From: Colias croceus | Lineage: Eukaryota > Arthropoda > Insecta > Lepidoptera > Pieridae | Length of the DNA: 64,000 nucleotides | NCBI RefSeq assembly: GCF_905220415.1 | Contig: NC_059552.1 | Coordinates: 4,293,001 to 4,357,000, forward strand | Direction: 5' to 3' | Shown here: positions 1 through 9,800 of the stretch, piece by piece | Layout of the letters: each line of letters starts with the position of its first letter | Position numbering within the stretch: position 1 is the first letter of the stretch | The notes under the pieces: model-generated | What the model was told of the DNA's origin: nothing | What the model saw: only the letters and a program-made list of their open reading frames with translations | Database searches by the model: none | Position numbers and translations under genes: made by a program

Positions 1-318
1 TCATCATCATCATCAGCCCATATACGTTCCCACTGCTGGGACACGGGCCTCCTATGAGGGTACAGGCCATAATCCACCACGCTGGCCAAGTGCGGGTTGG
101 CGGATGTCACATGTCGTCGAACTTTTTTTTTTTTTTTTTTAATTCTTCGACATGTCGGTTTCCTCACGATGTTTTCCTTCACCGTTCGAGCAGTGGTGAT
201 GTTACAACATGCGCAGATAAATTGAAAAATCAATTTATTTCCTGCGCGCTCGCCTGGTCTCGAACCACGGACTTATCGATTCGAAGTCTGAGGTCTCACC
301 ACTGAGCCACCACTGCTC
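1..318 (-). repeat. tRNA-derived SINE, cut by the window edge
   Basis: Read on the minus strand, this starts with a tRNA-like head: an A-box-like TGGCTCAGTGG (299-309) and a B-box GGTTCGAGACC (256-266), which together form an internal RNA polymerase III promoter. The body has an internal run of about 20 A (124-140 on the plus strand as T). It ends in a GATGAT microsatellite tail at position 1, as is usual for SINEs that share a 3' end with a LINE. The body matches a repeat I recognise as common in Lepidoptera. The tail runs off the window, so no target duplication can be checked. Confidence 0.85.
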
Positions 319-540
319 TGTAATACTATTATTATTTATCTATTTACTATAGTGTGTGTCTGTATAATCAAAAGCTAATTGAATAAATGTATAATAAGCT
401 TTCTAGGAAACCAGATAATTGGCTCATATTTTAATTGGAACCTGTAATAATAATAAACAAAAGGTGCCAATTTTCACAAGAATGACTAATATGACACTAA
501 TTAATCAGGTGACGTGGATCCAATATTGCTTTCAAACATA

Positions 541-720
541 AATAGATATTTATAGATATTTATTTATTGATTTATTTTATTTACATTCCTTTCATAAACA
601 ATTTACACATATAGTTAATATCATAAACTAATTTGAAAAATTATACAATAAAAATAGGAGGAACTCAGGTATCTGTGGTAGTATAAACTGTGCTACAGAT
701 ACTGCGCCCACCCCTCTACT
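541..720 (-). repeat. 3' end of a non-LTR retrotransposon (remnant)
   Basis: On the minus strand the segment ends in an A-rich AATAAATAAAT-type tail (541-575), typical of a LINE 3' end. Just before it lies an imperfect stem: GTATCTGT (670-677) pairs with ACAGATAC (695-702). No coding sequence remains. It may be a solo 3' UTR or part of a SINE that borrowed one. Confidence 0.45.
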
Positions 721-1587
721 TATACTAGAAATGACTATATTATTTTTAAAATTAAAGATTAAAATTAAAATTACAGAATATTAGAATTTCATTATATTGG
801 AGTTAATTACATTACATTACAATAAACATGAGTGTGTAAGAGTGAGTGAATGTGATAAATTAAAACCTTACAAAGTAAAGATAAAGTTAATATATCAGTT
901 GAAAGAGTTGTCTTTTTAGTAAATTGAGTTATTAAAAAAGTTACACACACAAGAGCACAGGCCTTTTGTAATTAGTTGTCGCCGTACATTCTCGCAACCT
1001 CCGCTGAAATTCCTCAAGCTTTTGTCTGCTCAAGTTATTTTCATAATTTAATCTGTGTAATTTATGTAACTGTGGCAAAAGCGAGATATTTTCGTTGCTC
1101 CTTCATTGAATGGATTTGTAAACCGTTTGAATAATAATTAATTATTTTGGAGAGTTTAATTAATAAAAGCTAATTTCAGGCCGCGTTTGGCTTCTCTGTT
1201 TGATATATGGATAAAAATATATATATATATAGAATTGTTTTCCAGATTTCTATACTTATAATTACCTTTACCATTTTTTTCTTCTTACAGGAACAGAGAG
1301 CGCTTAAACCATTGTCAAAATCGATGGCCAAAACTCAAGTAAACAGTGCAATGTACATGACTTTCTTAATGAATAACTAATAATCTACTCAGAATGCTAT
1401 AAGAAGACATATAGGTACTGCCCATTTAATACATAATTATTGTGAAGATATTGATCGAACATATTCAAAAGGAAGGAGCATTAATTCATCGAAATGTAGA
1501 CTCCAGTAATTCGCATTTATGTATATGAAGGACGATATTGCTAGACTTGGCTTGGTTACTGTCAGCACAAGTTTGATGTAATCCGTC
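721..1587. other. AT-rich stretch without recognised features
   Basis: I see no exon-like ORF, tRNA or clear repeat here. There is a short AT dinucleotide run near 1217-1230. Confidence 0.6.
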
Positions 1588-1916
1588 ATTGTATACAATT
1601 CCTAGGAAATGTATACAATTCCTAAAATCGTACGAAAATGTGTGAAATAAATTATTTTATACACATTTCCTAGGAAATCTATACATTTCCTAAATAGCTA
1701 TGGGAAATGTAAAACATTTAAGATATTGATATGTCGCAGGCAAGGGTTGGACTAAAGCAAAGGGGGCGCAGGCCTTAAAAAATTTTTGATGGAGTTGGTG
1801 TCATTATAACACCTATTTATTATTGTTTTATCGTAAAGATTACGCTTATATAAGCATGTTTTATAGGAACAACTTTTCTCTAAAATCAAAAATAGCCGAG
1901 ATATTCGCCCTCAAAG

Positions 1917-1968
1917 TTAGGTTAGGTTTAGGTTAGGTTAGCCATTAGGTTAGGTTAGGTTAGGTTTG
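1917..1968 (+). repeat. Interstitial telomere-type TTAGG repeats
   Basis: A short array of GGTTA/TTAGG units, with one TTTAGG variant and a GCCAT interruption. TTAGG is the ancestral insect telomere repeat. The array is only about ten units and sits inside the inverted-repeat element, so it is an internal copy and not a chromosome end. Confidence 0.8.
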
Positions 1969-2028
1969 TTAAAAAAAACTACACAGAAATAGGCTCCGTC
2001 GACGAAGATCGAACGATCGAAGATAATA

Positions 2029-2266
2029 ATCTTAACGATTTTAAATTCAACCTAGAAAGGTCTTATTCCTTACAAAATGACTTTATATGTCTACTTTCAA
2101 CAATCAAATAATAATCGACTCAAAATAATTATTAACACAACTAAGCACAACAATAACGACCGTTACGTCCGAGAGCCTAACGGAAAGTGTGTCAAATCCG
2201 CTGTTCAACTCATTTTTATAAACACCCACTCGGTTCGGGTTGCCAGTTGGGAATTAATTTATAACA
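2029..2266 (-). repeat. LTR copy (3' LTR in element orientation)
   Basis: The 238-bp repeat is identical by eye to 3679-3916. The two copies translate to the same peptide until their ends diverge. Confidence 0.85.
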
Positions 2267-2669
2267 CGGCCGTTCCTGACAGTGCGGCGTCCTCGGCCGC
2301 AGCATGACTTCCACCACTAGCATCAGATCCATCCATCATCGTCATCATCATCATCATCGTCTTAGCGCTGTCTCAGAAACAAAGAAAAATTGTTAGCGAT
2401 CAACCTAGTTTCGCGTTATAGCCTGAAGCGTATATCTTATGCAGGGGAACGAAAAATGACGTTCATCTCTATTTTACCATTACCAGTGCCATGGACGCAA
2501 GCGTGCACTCAAGCGGCCATAAACAAGGTGTATTAAAAAGCAAATACTTATTACAGAATTAGATACCTTCAGACTTAACACGAATTGACGAATATAGATA
2601 AAACTCAAAATGTAATACACCGTCGTAACGACAGTGGCTCAAAGTGCTCTCATAAGCGACAACCTGTAA

Positions 2670-3205
2670 AAAAACAGAGACCCATACATTTTGCATGTTC
2701 TCTAAGTGGCCTAATCACATTAGCACCACAAAAATTTAAAACAGAGAGACCCATACCTTTTGTACGTTCTCTAGTGGTCTATAAACAATAGCACCACAAA
2801 CTTTCAAAACAGAGACCCATACCTATGTATGTCCTCTAGTGGTCTATAAACAATAGCACCACAAACTTTCAAAACAGAGAGACCCATACCTTCGTATGTT
2901 CTCTAGTGGTCTATAAACAATAGCACCACAAACTTTCAAAACAGAGAGACCCATACCTTCGTATGTTCTCTAGTGGTCTATAAACAATAGCACCACTAGC
3001 TTTCAAAACGGAGAGACCCATACCCTCGTATGTTCTCTAAGTGGTCTATAAACAATAGCACCACAAGCTTTCAAAACGAAGAGACCCATACCCTCGTATG
3101 TTCTCTAAGTGGTCTATAAACAATAGCACCACAAGCTTTCAAAACGAAGAGACCCATACCCTCGTATGTTCTCTAAGTGGTCTATAAACAATAGCACCAC
3201 AAACA
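2670..3205. repeat. Tandem array of eight ~67-bp units
   Basis: The landmark GACCCATAC recurs with CCC at 2681, 2750, 2816, 2883, 2950, 3017, 3085 and 3153, so the period is 66-69 bp. Each unit also carries GTTCTCTA, AGTGGTCTATAAACAATAGC and CACCACAA. The units are contiguous, with no unique spacers. The array lies wholly inside the LTR element. Confidence 0.9.
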
Positions 3206-3678
3206 CAAAGTCTTCGACAGCAACGGTGAGTGGCTACCGTCGATTCTCGTTCACGCAGGCATCCCGGCGCCGTAGATTGGTTGCAAGCAGCCCGGAAGCC
3301 CGTTGTCAGCAACTGCAGCGGTGCAGTGGATGTGCAGCGCACGTGCCATTGCCAGCGCACAGCACATCGAACCACTGGGAACCCTTGTTGCCTCCTTCAA
3401 CACGTAGCATGTTGAGAACTGTCCCGTAAGACCTGTTATCATCATAGCAACTAGTTATTTTCTTAACAACTTTGCTTCCCCGACTCGGCCTAACCTGACC
3501 ATGACTAATCAATAACCCCAAGGTACTTAATGACACCCGCTCACAGGACGCAACGGACGTTATTACGCTACGGTTGAGATAATGTTCTTTCAACACTGAA
3601 CAACTGAACTGAACAACAACTAATAAGCACTAAATTTAGATGACAAACGGTCTAAAACGCGTGGCAATCCCAATTCTG

Positions 3679-3916
3679 ATCTTAACGATTTTAAATTCAA
3701 CCTAGAAAGGTCTTATTCCTTACAAAATGACTTTATATGTCTACTTTCAACAATCAAATAATAATCGACTCAAAATAATTATTAACACAACTAAGCACAA
3801 CAATAACGACCGTTACGTCCGAGAGCCTAACGGAAAGTGTGTCAAATCCGCTGTTCAACTCATTTTTATAAACACCCACTCGGTTCGGGTTGCCAGTTGG
3901 GAATTAATTTATAACA
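3679..3916 (-). repeat. LTR copy (5' LTR in element orientation)
   Basis: Partner of the repeat at 2029-2266. On the minus strand it starts TGTTAT and is preceded by the 6-bp target duplication at 3917-3922. Confidence 0.85.
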
Positions 3917-4188
3917 ATAATATGAACATAATATTATTACAATTTTACGGTATGACTGTTACCCGATTGTATCAATAAGAGCTATAATAAAAAAAATAAC
4001 AACGTGTTTTATTACAGAAAGCATTTACTTTACACATTTCCTAATACGATATAGGAATTGTATACAATTCCTAGGAAGATTATACATTTCCTAGGGTATG
4101 CATGCATTAAATAGTTTTTTAAACAATATTTTATACATTTCCTAAATGGTATCGGAATTGTACACATTTCCTAGGAATTGTATACAAT

Positions 4189-5262
4189 TCCTTGATTTCA
4201 TACATTATTAGGTTTGCTATGAGTATGTCTTTCCCTAATTTTTTTGTTTTTGGTTTTTACGTACGATCAACATATTATGTAGAGATACAAAAGTAGAACA
4301 CCAATCCTGATATTAATACAGTATTCAAATGTCACACAACATACGGAATAATCTTATTATTCCGTTCTAATTTCAGCTTATCTTTACGTCTGTATTTATC
4401 TACGTAATTTAACATTACCATAAAGCCGTGGCGGATACATTTTATCTCCCTGTTAAAAATTCAAAAACCGAGAAGAATTTTATACAACACATTATTTTGA
4501 TTGAAATCGTAAAATACGGGCAGCGTTGCGCCGTAATGGGTTATAATTAATGTGGAATTATTTCACTTAATAACTGTGCAGGCGAGAAAATTGCACCACG
4601 CTGTTACCTTGCATTTAACGTAAACGTGTCGCCCACTTTATAATGTGAAATATGGACACTAAATCAACTACTTAACCGGCGCTAAAGGAAAAAAGCTAAT
4701 GGTTTTTATGGCCAAGGGTTTTCACGCGTAAATATTTATACTCGAGTTTTTAAATGCTCGTTTTACTTGGATCATTTCATATGCTTATAACATTTCTAAG
4801 AACCAACGTCGCAATGTTTGAGAATGAACTTCAGAAACTAGAGATTTATAAATATAAGATGTAGTTGAAAACAAACAGTCAATTTTATTTTATTTCGTTT
4901 CGGAAACACATAAATATGCAATATAACTCGGGAATCCGGGAACATCTTCTGTTTGTCATGAACCACGGATGTGGATTCTATTTTCCATTTAAAACATAAA
5001 AATCACAAAGTAATAGTCAATTTTATAGCTATATTTACTCGACTTACAATATGCATTGTTTATTTGCAATATAATGTGAAGAATACGGAAGAAATCACAT
5101 GTCGTAGTGGGGTTGATTTTATTTGCGAGCAAACAGATATGTAAAACATACAATTGGATTATGTAATATGTGTTATATTTATTGTTTTATATCAATTTAC
5201 CTACACGTAAACACAACATTAAAACTAGAATTTTATGAACCATAATAAAACAAAGCGCTATA
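4189..5262. other. AT-rich stretch without recognised features
   Basis: No ORF, RNA gene or repeat is recognised between the inverted-repeat element and the hairpin MITE. Confidence 0.55.
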
Positions 5263-5265
5263 TTA

Positions 5266-5438
5266 AGCCTTGTTTCCACTTGAGCATGCTCAGGCGAATG
5301 AGCGGCTCATTTGGCCGAGCTGCTCAAGTGGAGACGCCTGAGCATGCTCGGGCCGCGCGTGCTCAGACGTCTCCACTTGAGCGGCTCGGCCAAATGAGCC
5401 GCTCATTCGCCTGAGCATGCTCAAGTGGAAACAAGGCT
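5266..5438. mobile_element. Hairpin MITE, PIF/Harbinger-like (TTA target duplication)
   Basis: Arms 5266-5336 and 5368-5438 are 71-bp inverted repeats with one mismatch (T/C) around a 31-base loop. TTA flanks both sides (5263-5265 and 5439-5441), matching the TWA target of PIF/Harbinger elements. The element is GC-rich in AT-rich surroundings. Its arms contain further small palindromes such as GAGCATGCTC. No coding capacity. The superfamily is inferred only from the 3-bp target. Confidence 0.85.
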
Positions 5439-5441
5439 TTA

Positions 5442-8195
5442 GTCTATTTAAAGGCTATCTAAATAAAATATATTCAAACAACATTTCATGTTATTGTATT
5501 ATGTGATAACGAATGAAAAAACCCGCGAACAAGCCTTTTAATAATGTAAAACAATGTTCACAAAATTTAAGTGAGCGTACTTATAAAGAATATTAAATTT
5601 TTAAGATAATATTTTAGTATGCGCTCCAAGCGAGATGCCTTAAACCTTTAAGCTCGCGTTCTTCATAAAACTTTGCTTGGTCACTGTAGCCGCTATATCA
5701 AACTATTAAAGTATTGAGTATGGCACAAAGGTCGAAATATTACCAAACTTGTACTTCAAAATGCATTAGCCAGTCAATATTGAAGCAGGATGAATTAAGC
5801 GCGCCAACTTTTCTATTTTCGAACTGCGCTCTGAAAATTATCGATATGTTTACTTGGTCGAAATTCATTTTTGTATTTAAATTTAATTCTACTCAAATGG
5901 AAAATTAACAGATTTATCTAAAATCTACTTCGTTAGTTTTAATTCTAAATAATTTATTAATTTTAATATCTAATAGATACAACCAACAACTTATTTTACT
6001 AAAACAATAACTATTGTTAAATTAACCATAATGTTTACACACGCACCCCCGTCTATTAGTCTATAATGTTAATCGCAATATCTATAATTTCAAATAAAAA
6101 ATGTTCTACTTAATACACAACTTTAGCGACGCGATGTTAAGTTTCCATTTTATCCGTTTTTAGATCTCAAATTTATTACTTTACAGATTAGGTGTGTAAA
6201 ATTACAAAATTCATGTCACATGTTCATCGTATAGAAATTTTTCATATCCCTATCTCATGTCATTTTACACGATAGCTCTGCTCATTTTAACATGACCTAA
6301 ATCTAGACGATGACGAGGTTTGTTTACAAAATATTGTGAAGAAATGACGACGAAGCATGTACGGACGAAATGCTTAAATGAATTTTTCATTTTCTCATGC
6401 ACTATATGTACGTCATGCACTGTATGTATGTCACGTACAATAAACTGATAGCATTGATATCGAGACAAAGTAATATTTGATAGTCTGGGGAAAAAAAAAT
6501 TTTAAAGAATACATTACGCTTCATCTCGCACACGTTGACATTGCTTGTTATTTTTTTATAGTTACTTGAGATCGTAATTGATATTATTTGTTGTCAAAGT
6601 GCCTCAAAAGGGATTTTTATTTGATCATTATCAAGCACCATTTTGTAAAACTTTGTATAGTGATTTGTATGTCATTTGTTTTTCATATTCTTCGCTCATT
6701 CTAAATCCTATTTAGCTGAACACATTATTGATTATTATATATAACATGTTCTATATTTTATATTACATTCCTGTTTTTATTCCTTAAAATATTAGCTTTA
6801 AATCCACGCAATTTGTCAGGGACGCTTATGTAACATATCATCACGAAGAAAACTTGGAAGAACCATGAATTTTATATCAAGCACGCACGTAGTGACTAGC
6901 GGAATCTTGTAAATGGTTAAAGTTTAATCCACAACGTAATCTTGGCATGCATAAGTGCAGGCAAATCTTGTAGGAATAGATAATACCGATCTTAACATGC
7001 ATAATCCCCGAAGCATACGGAGATAGCCCCTTATTTTTTACTTTACTGCAAATTGGATGCATTCTCACACATTTAAGGTGCTACGTAATGGGGAACATCA
7101 TTATACTATTATTTTATGAGTTTTTAATGCTCTAAATAGGTCTCAAAGTGCAGTACGTTGTTTAACATGCAATACTTAAGTAAATAGATTCAAGAAAACG
7201 TAGCGTATCAAAAACTGATAGATTTTATGAGTAATGATATTATAAAGTTAATGAACTTCCCATTTGATCCTGATTCAGAGTGAAGGCAATTTTGTAGCTT
7301 CAATAGTAAATTACTTATACAGAAATTGAAACTTTAAATGTATGAAATAGATAACATTATTCATAAGCATTGGTATTGAGAACGTATCTATTGACTCTTC
7401 GTAAACAACTTTACGCATGGATTTATCCAGCATTAATTACTGTTTGAAATATTTTAATACAAATTTGATGATTCGTTTTACTATGTTCGTGGAACGGATT
7501 TCATTTAAATTTGTTATTTATATATCTTACGGTAAATGGACAGGGTGTTTTAAACACTCTCATTTTATTATTTTCTGTTAGGTACTACTATCTTCTAGAA
7601 TATTTTTTTCAATTATCGTAATAAGTTTAAGCTTCAAAAATTTACCAGATAGATATCCACCTATTTATTATCATTTATCAAGAAGAGTAACTATTAGCTA
7701 TACCTATCTTACTTATCTACAGACATCTACAGCTGAACTCATAACAATATTATTATTATATCTCTTAATTCATTGACTCTACTTCCTTACAAAAATTAAA
7801 ACGTCTTTTCAATGAAAGTGTAAAATACAGGCCCTATATAATAATTGAGGCACGTAACCCACGTATCGATATCCTTACTGTAATATCATCCTCATCTCTT
7901 TATAAAGTGTTACCCAAATTAAAGTATATCTGTATCGAATAATTTTTATATCTACAAGTAAAAAATTATGTACTAGTCTAAAAATTTACTTTATAATAGC
8001 GGTCTGCCTTTGTCAGTTCTTGCGGAAGGGCAGTTTGCTTTGAGGATTTCCGCTATTACCCTACTAGAAAACATTATGCAAAGTGCAATAATGTTCAACT
8101 GAAATTGCCAACTAAGGACTGAATTACCAAGTATTGAATCTGAGGCTATTAGACTATTACAGCTATTGTTTGATTGTAGAATTTACAGTGACAAA
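5442..8195. other. AT-rich stretch without recognised features
   Basis: The only ORFs are below about 70 codons and have no recognisable motifs. No clear transposon boundary was found. Confidence 0.5.
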
Positions 8196-8400
8196 TCCCA
8201 CTAATATTATAAATGCGAAAGTTTGTGAGAATGCATGTTTGTTTCTCTTTCACGCAAATACTACTGAACCGATTTCGATGAAATTTGTTATGTAGTAACT
8301 GAAGAACCAGAATAAGATATCTACTTTTTATCCCGGAAATCCCACAGGAATGGCAACTATATGTTTTTTAATGCGGGCGAAGCCGCGGTCAGAAATCTAG
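8196..8400 (+). mobile_element. Non-autonomous Helitron (Lep1-like)
   Basis: It begins TCCCACTAATATTATAAATG after an A (8195). It ends with a GCGGGCGAAGCCGC hairpin and CTAG before a T (8401). These are Helitron rules: insertion between A and T, 5' TC, 3' hairpin plus CTRR, and no target duplication. No coding sequence. Confidence 0.85.
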
Positions 8401-9439
8401 TTTGAGAATATAACAGTATAGTTATTGAAAATGTTGTATGGACGTTAAATGATAGAGGAAGTGATGTCATGGACCGGAAAATAAATCATCAACAGAATTA
8501 ATTCGTGGTACTTTGCAGGTGAAGCGAGCGCAATTGGTATTTTAAAATTGATCGATTAATACAGATACGGTTAAATATAGGTTACATAAACGTACCGTAG
8601 GTAGTATGTGTTAGTATGATATAAAAAATGGGAAGTATATTCGATGCTTGTCATAATAATTCACAACTTTTAATTAACTAGTCAATATAATCAATTAAAA
8701 ATAGCAATAAAATTCACGAACATAGAAGAACACTTTTTGCAAATTTTATAAACCACGAAGTATTTATTATTTATTAAAAATAACAATACAATACACGAAT
8801 ATTTGATAAAATAAGAACAAAGATTTCTTTAAATAAAGGTATACATTAGAATGAAGTCATTACTGGTGAACTTTAAACAACTTGCTTACATAAATTGCAC
8901 TTGAACTATGTTATACGTTAAGTCACTATCAGTTTTCAGTAATTGGGAAGTTATCCACTACACGGTTTAATGCAATCAGATAGTTGTTTTAACTTCAAAT
9001 AATGATAGGTATATACAGGAGTTTGTAGATGAAATATAGAACAACAATATTTTACTCTGAGGCAATATGTGATATGCAGTTTCTTAACATAAAATTTTCG
9101 AAAGAAGATAATACAAGATAATATAATATTAAGAACAAGTATTGTGTAGCTGAATTTCAGTATAGTTACCGAAGTAATCACAAGGAATAACATAACAAAT
9201 TGTACAAGATAATAAACATATTTACTTTACCTATAATAACACAAGATTACAACATCACTCTGAGAACAACATGTAACTTATATCAAGTCCGTGAGAAGTT
9301 TTGTCTTATCATTAATTTTGTTACATTCGACCTTGCCCATAAAAATAAACGGCTTTTTGTTGCCCTCTTCGTGTTGAATGACAAGCGAAATATATAAAAT
9401 AGAGCAAGAAGTTAATGGCGTTCGTACAAGTGGATTAAT
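8401..9439. other. AT-rich stretch without recognised features
   Basis: No exon-like sequence or repeat family is recognised. Confidence 0.5.
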
Positions 9440-9800
9440 CTGGGACTATTTATAATGTTTTCGCCACTTTCACAGCAGGGAGAGTTGCGTTTACGTAAAA
9501 TACGACGAATTTACTTCGTGTTGCCACGAAAATTGACTAATCGCGTGCGATTGTGAACGGGGGGTGCCCCCAGGCCGTGCTGACCGATGTTATCAGATTC
9601 CTTAGCTCGATTAGCAATGGAACGACCGTTGAAAGACACTTTTATGGGCCAATTAATCGGCCAATCTTGTAATGCGACTCGATTAGCTGGATCACGGAGA
9701 GGCAGACTGTCGCGAGCTGTAGACTGTGGTCCTGTACAACTATATGCGTATGTTTTAATACATGCTAGTTCACGTTCAGACCGTGCCGAATTGCGTAATT
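9440..9800. promoter_or_regulatory. GC-richer, motif-dense patch, possible enhancer
   Basis: Base composition rises sharply above the surroundings. The patch holds homeodomain-type cores within GGGCCAATTAATCGGCCAAT (9648-9667), further CGATTAGC cores (9608-9615, 9680-9687) and a run of seven G (9559-9565). ORFs are open on both strands but show no protein features. It looks like conserved non-coding DNA. Without a second genome this is only a guess. Confidence 0.3.

Larger units (their letters stand above)
2029..3916 (-). mobile_element. Non-autonomous LTR retroelement (TRIM-like), apparently recent
   Basis: Two 238-bp direct repeats (2029-2266 and 3679-3916) appear identical base for base and enclose 1.4 kb. 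ATAATA flanks both outer ends (2023-2028 and 3917-3922), a 6-bp target duplication. On the minus strand the LTR begins TGTTATAAATT, carries a TATA-like TTTATAAAAA and ends with AATAAG and GTTAAGAT; this sets the orientation. The internal part holds eight 67-bp tandem repeats and no ORF resembling gag, protease, integrase or reverse transcriptase, so the element must move in trans. A primer-binding-site-like TGG lies 6 bp inside the 5' LTR (minus strand), but I cannot match it to a tRNA. The superfamily is not determined. Confidence 0.8.
1588..4188. mobile_element. Inverted-repeat element with palindromic motif arrays, split by an LTR element
   Basis: The outer 35 bases (1588-1622) match the reverse complement of 4154-4188 at 34 of 35 positions. 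The matching ends start ATTGTATACAATTCCTAGG. Both ends continue as arrays of the same half-site, (A/T)(A/T)TTCCTA and its complement: left about 1588-1710, right about 4035-4195. Palindromes such as GGAATTGTATACAATTCC occur in the right array (4053-4070). This resembles a DNA transposon with repeated transposase-binding subterminal sites. I cannot assign a superfamily and see no transposase. Removing the nested LTR element and one 6-bp duplication leaves a host element of about 0.7 kb. No target duplication outside the ends is obvious. Confidence 0.65.

Noticed and set aside
54..305. 83-codon ORF at the left edge
   Set aside because: It lies within the SINE and reads through its poly-A/T run (poly-Phe).
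1917..1968. Chromosome end
   Set aside because: Only about ten TTAGG-type units with interruptions, followed by ordinary sequence and nested elements.
2670..3205. Regular repeats suggestive of a CRISPR array
   Set aside because: The 67-bp units are contiguous and homogeneous with no unique spacers, they lie inside an LTR element, and the genome is eukaryotic.
3139..3596. Several overlapping ORFs inside the LTR element, possible gag
   Set aside because: None shows a zinc knuckle, protease or RT motif. They overlap each other on both strands.
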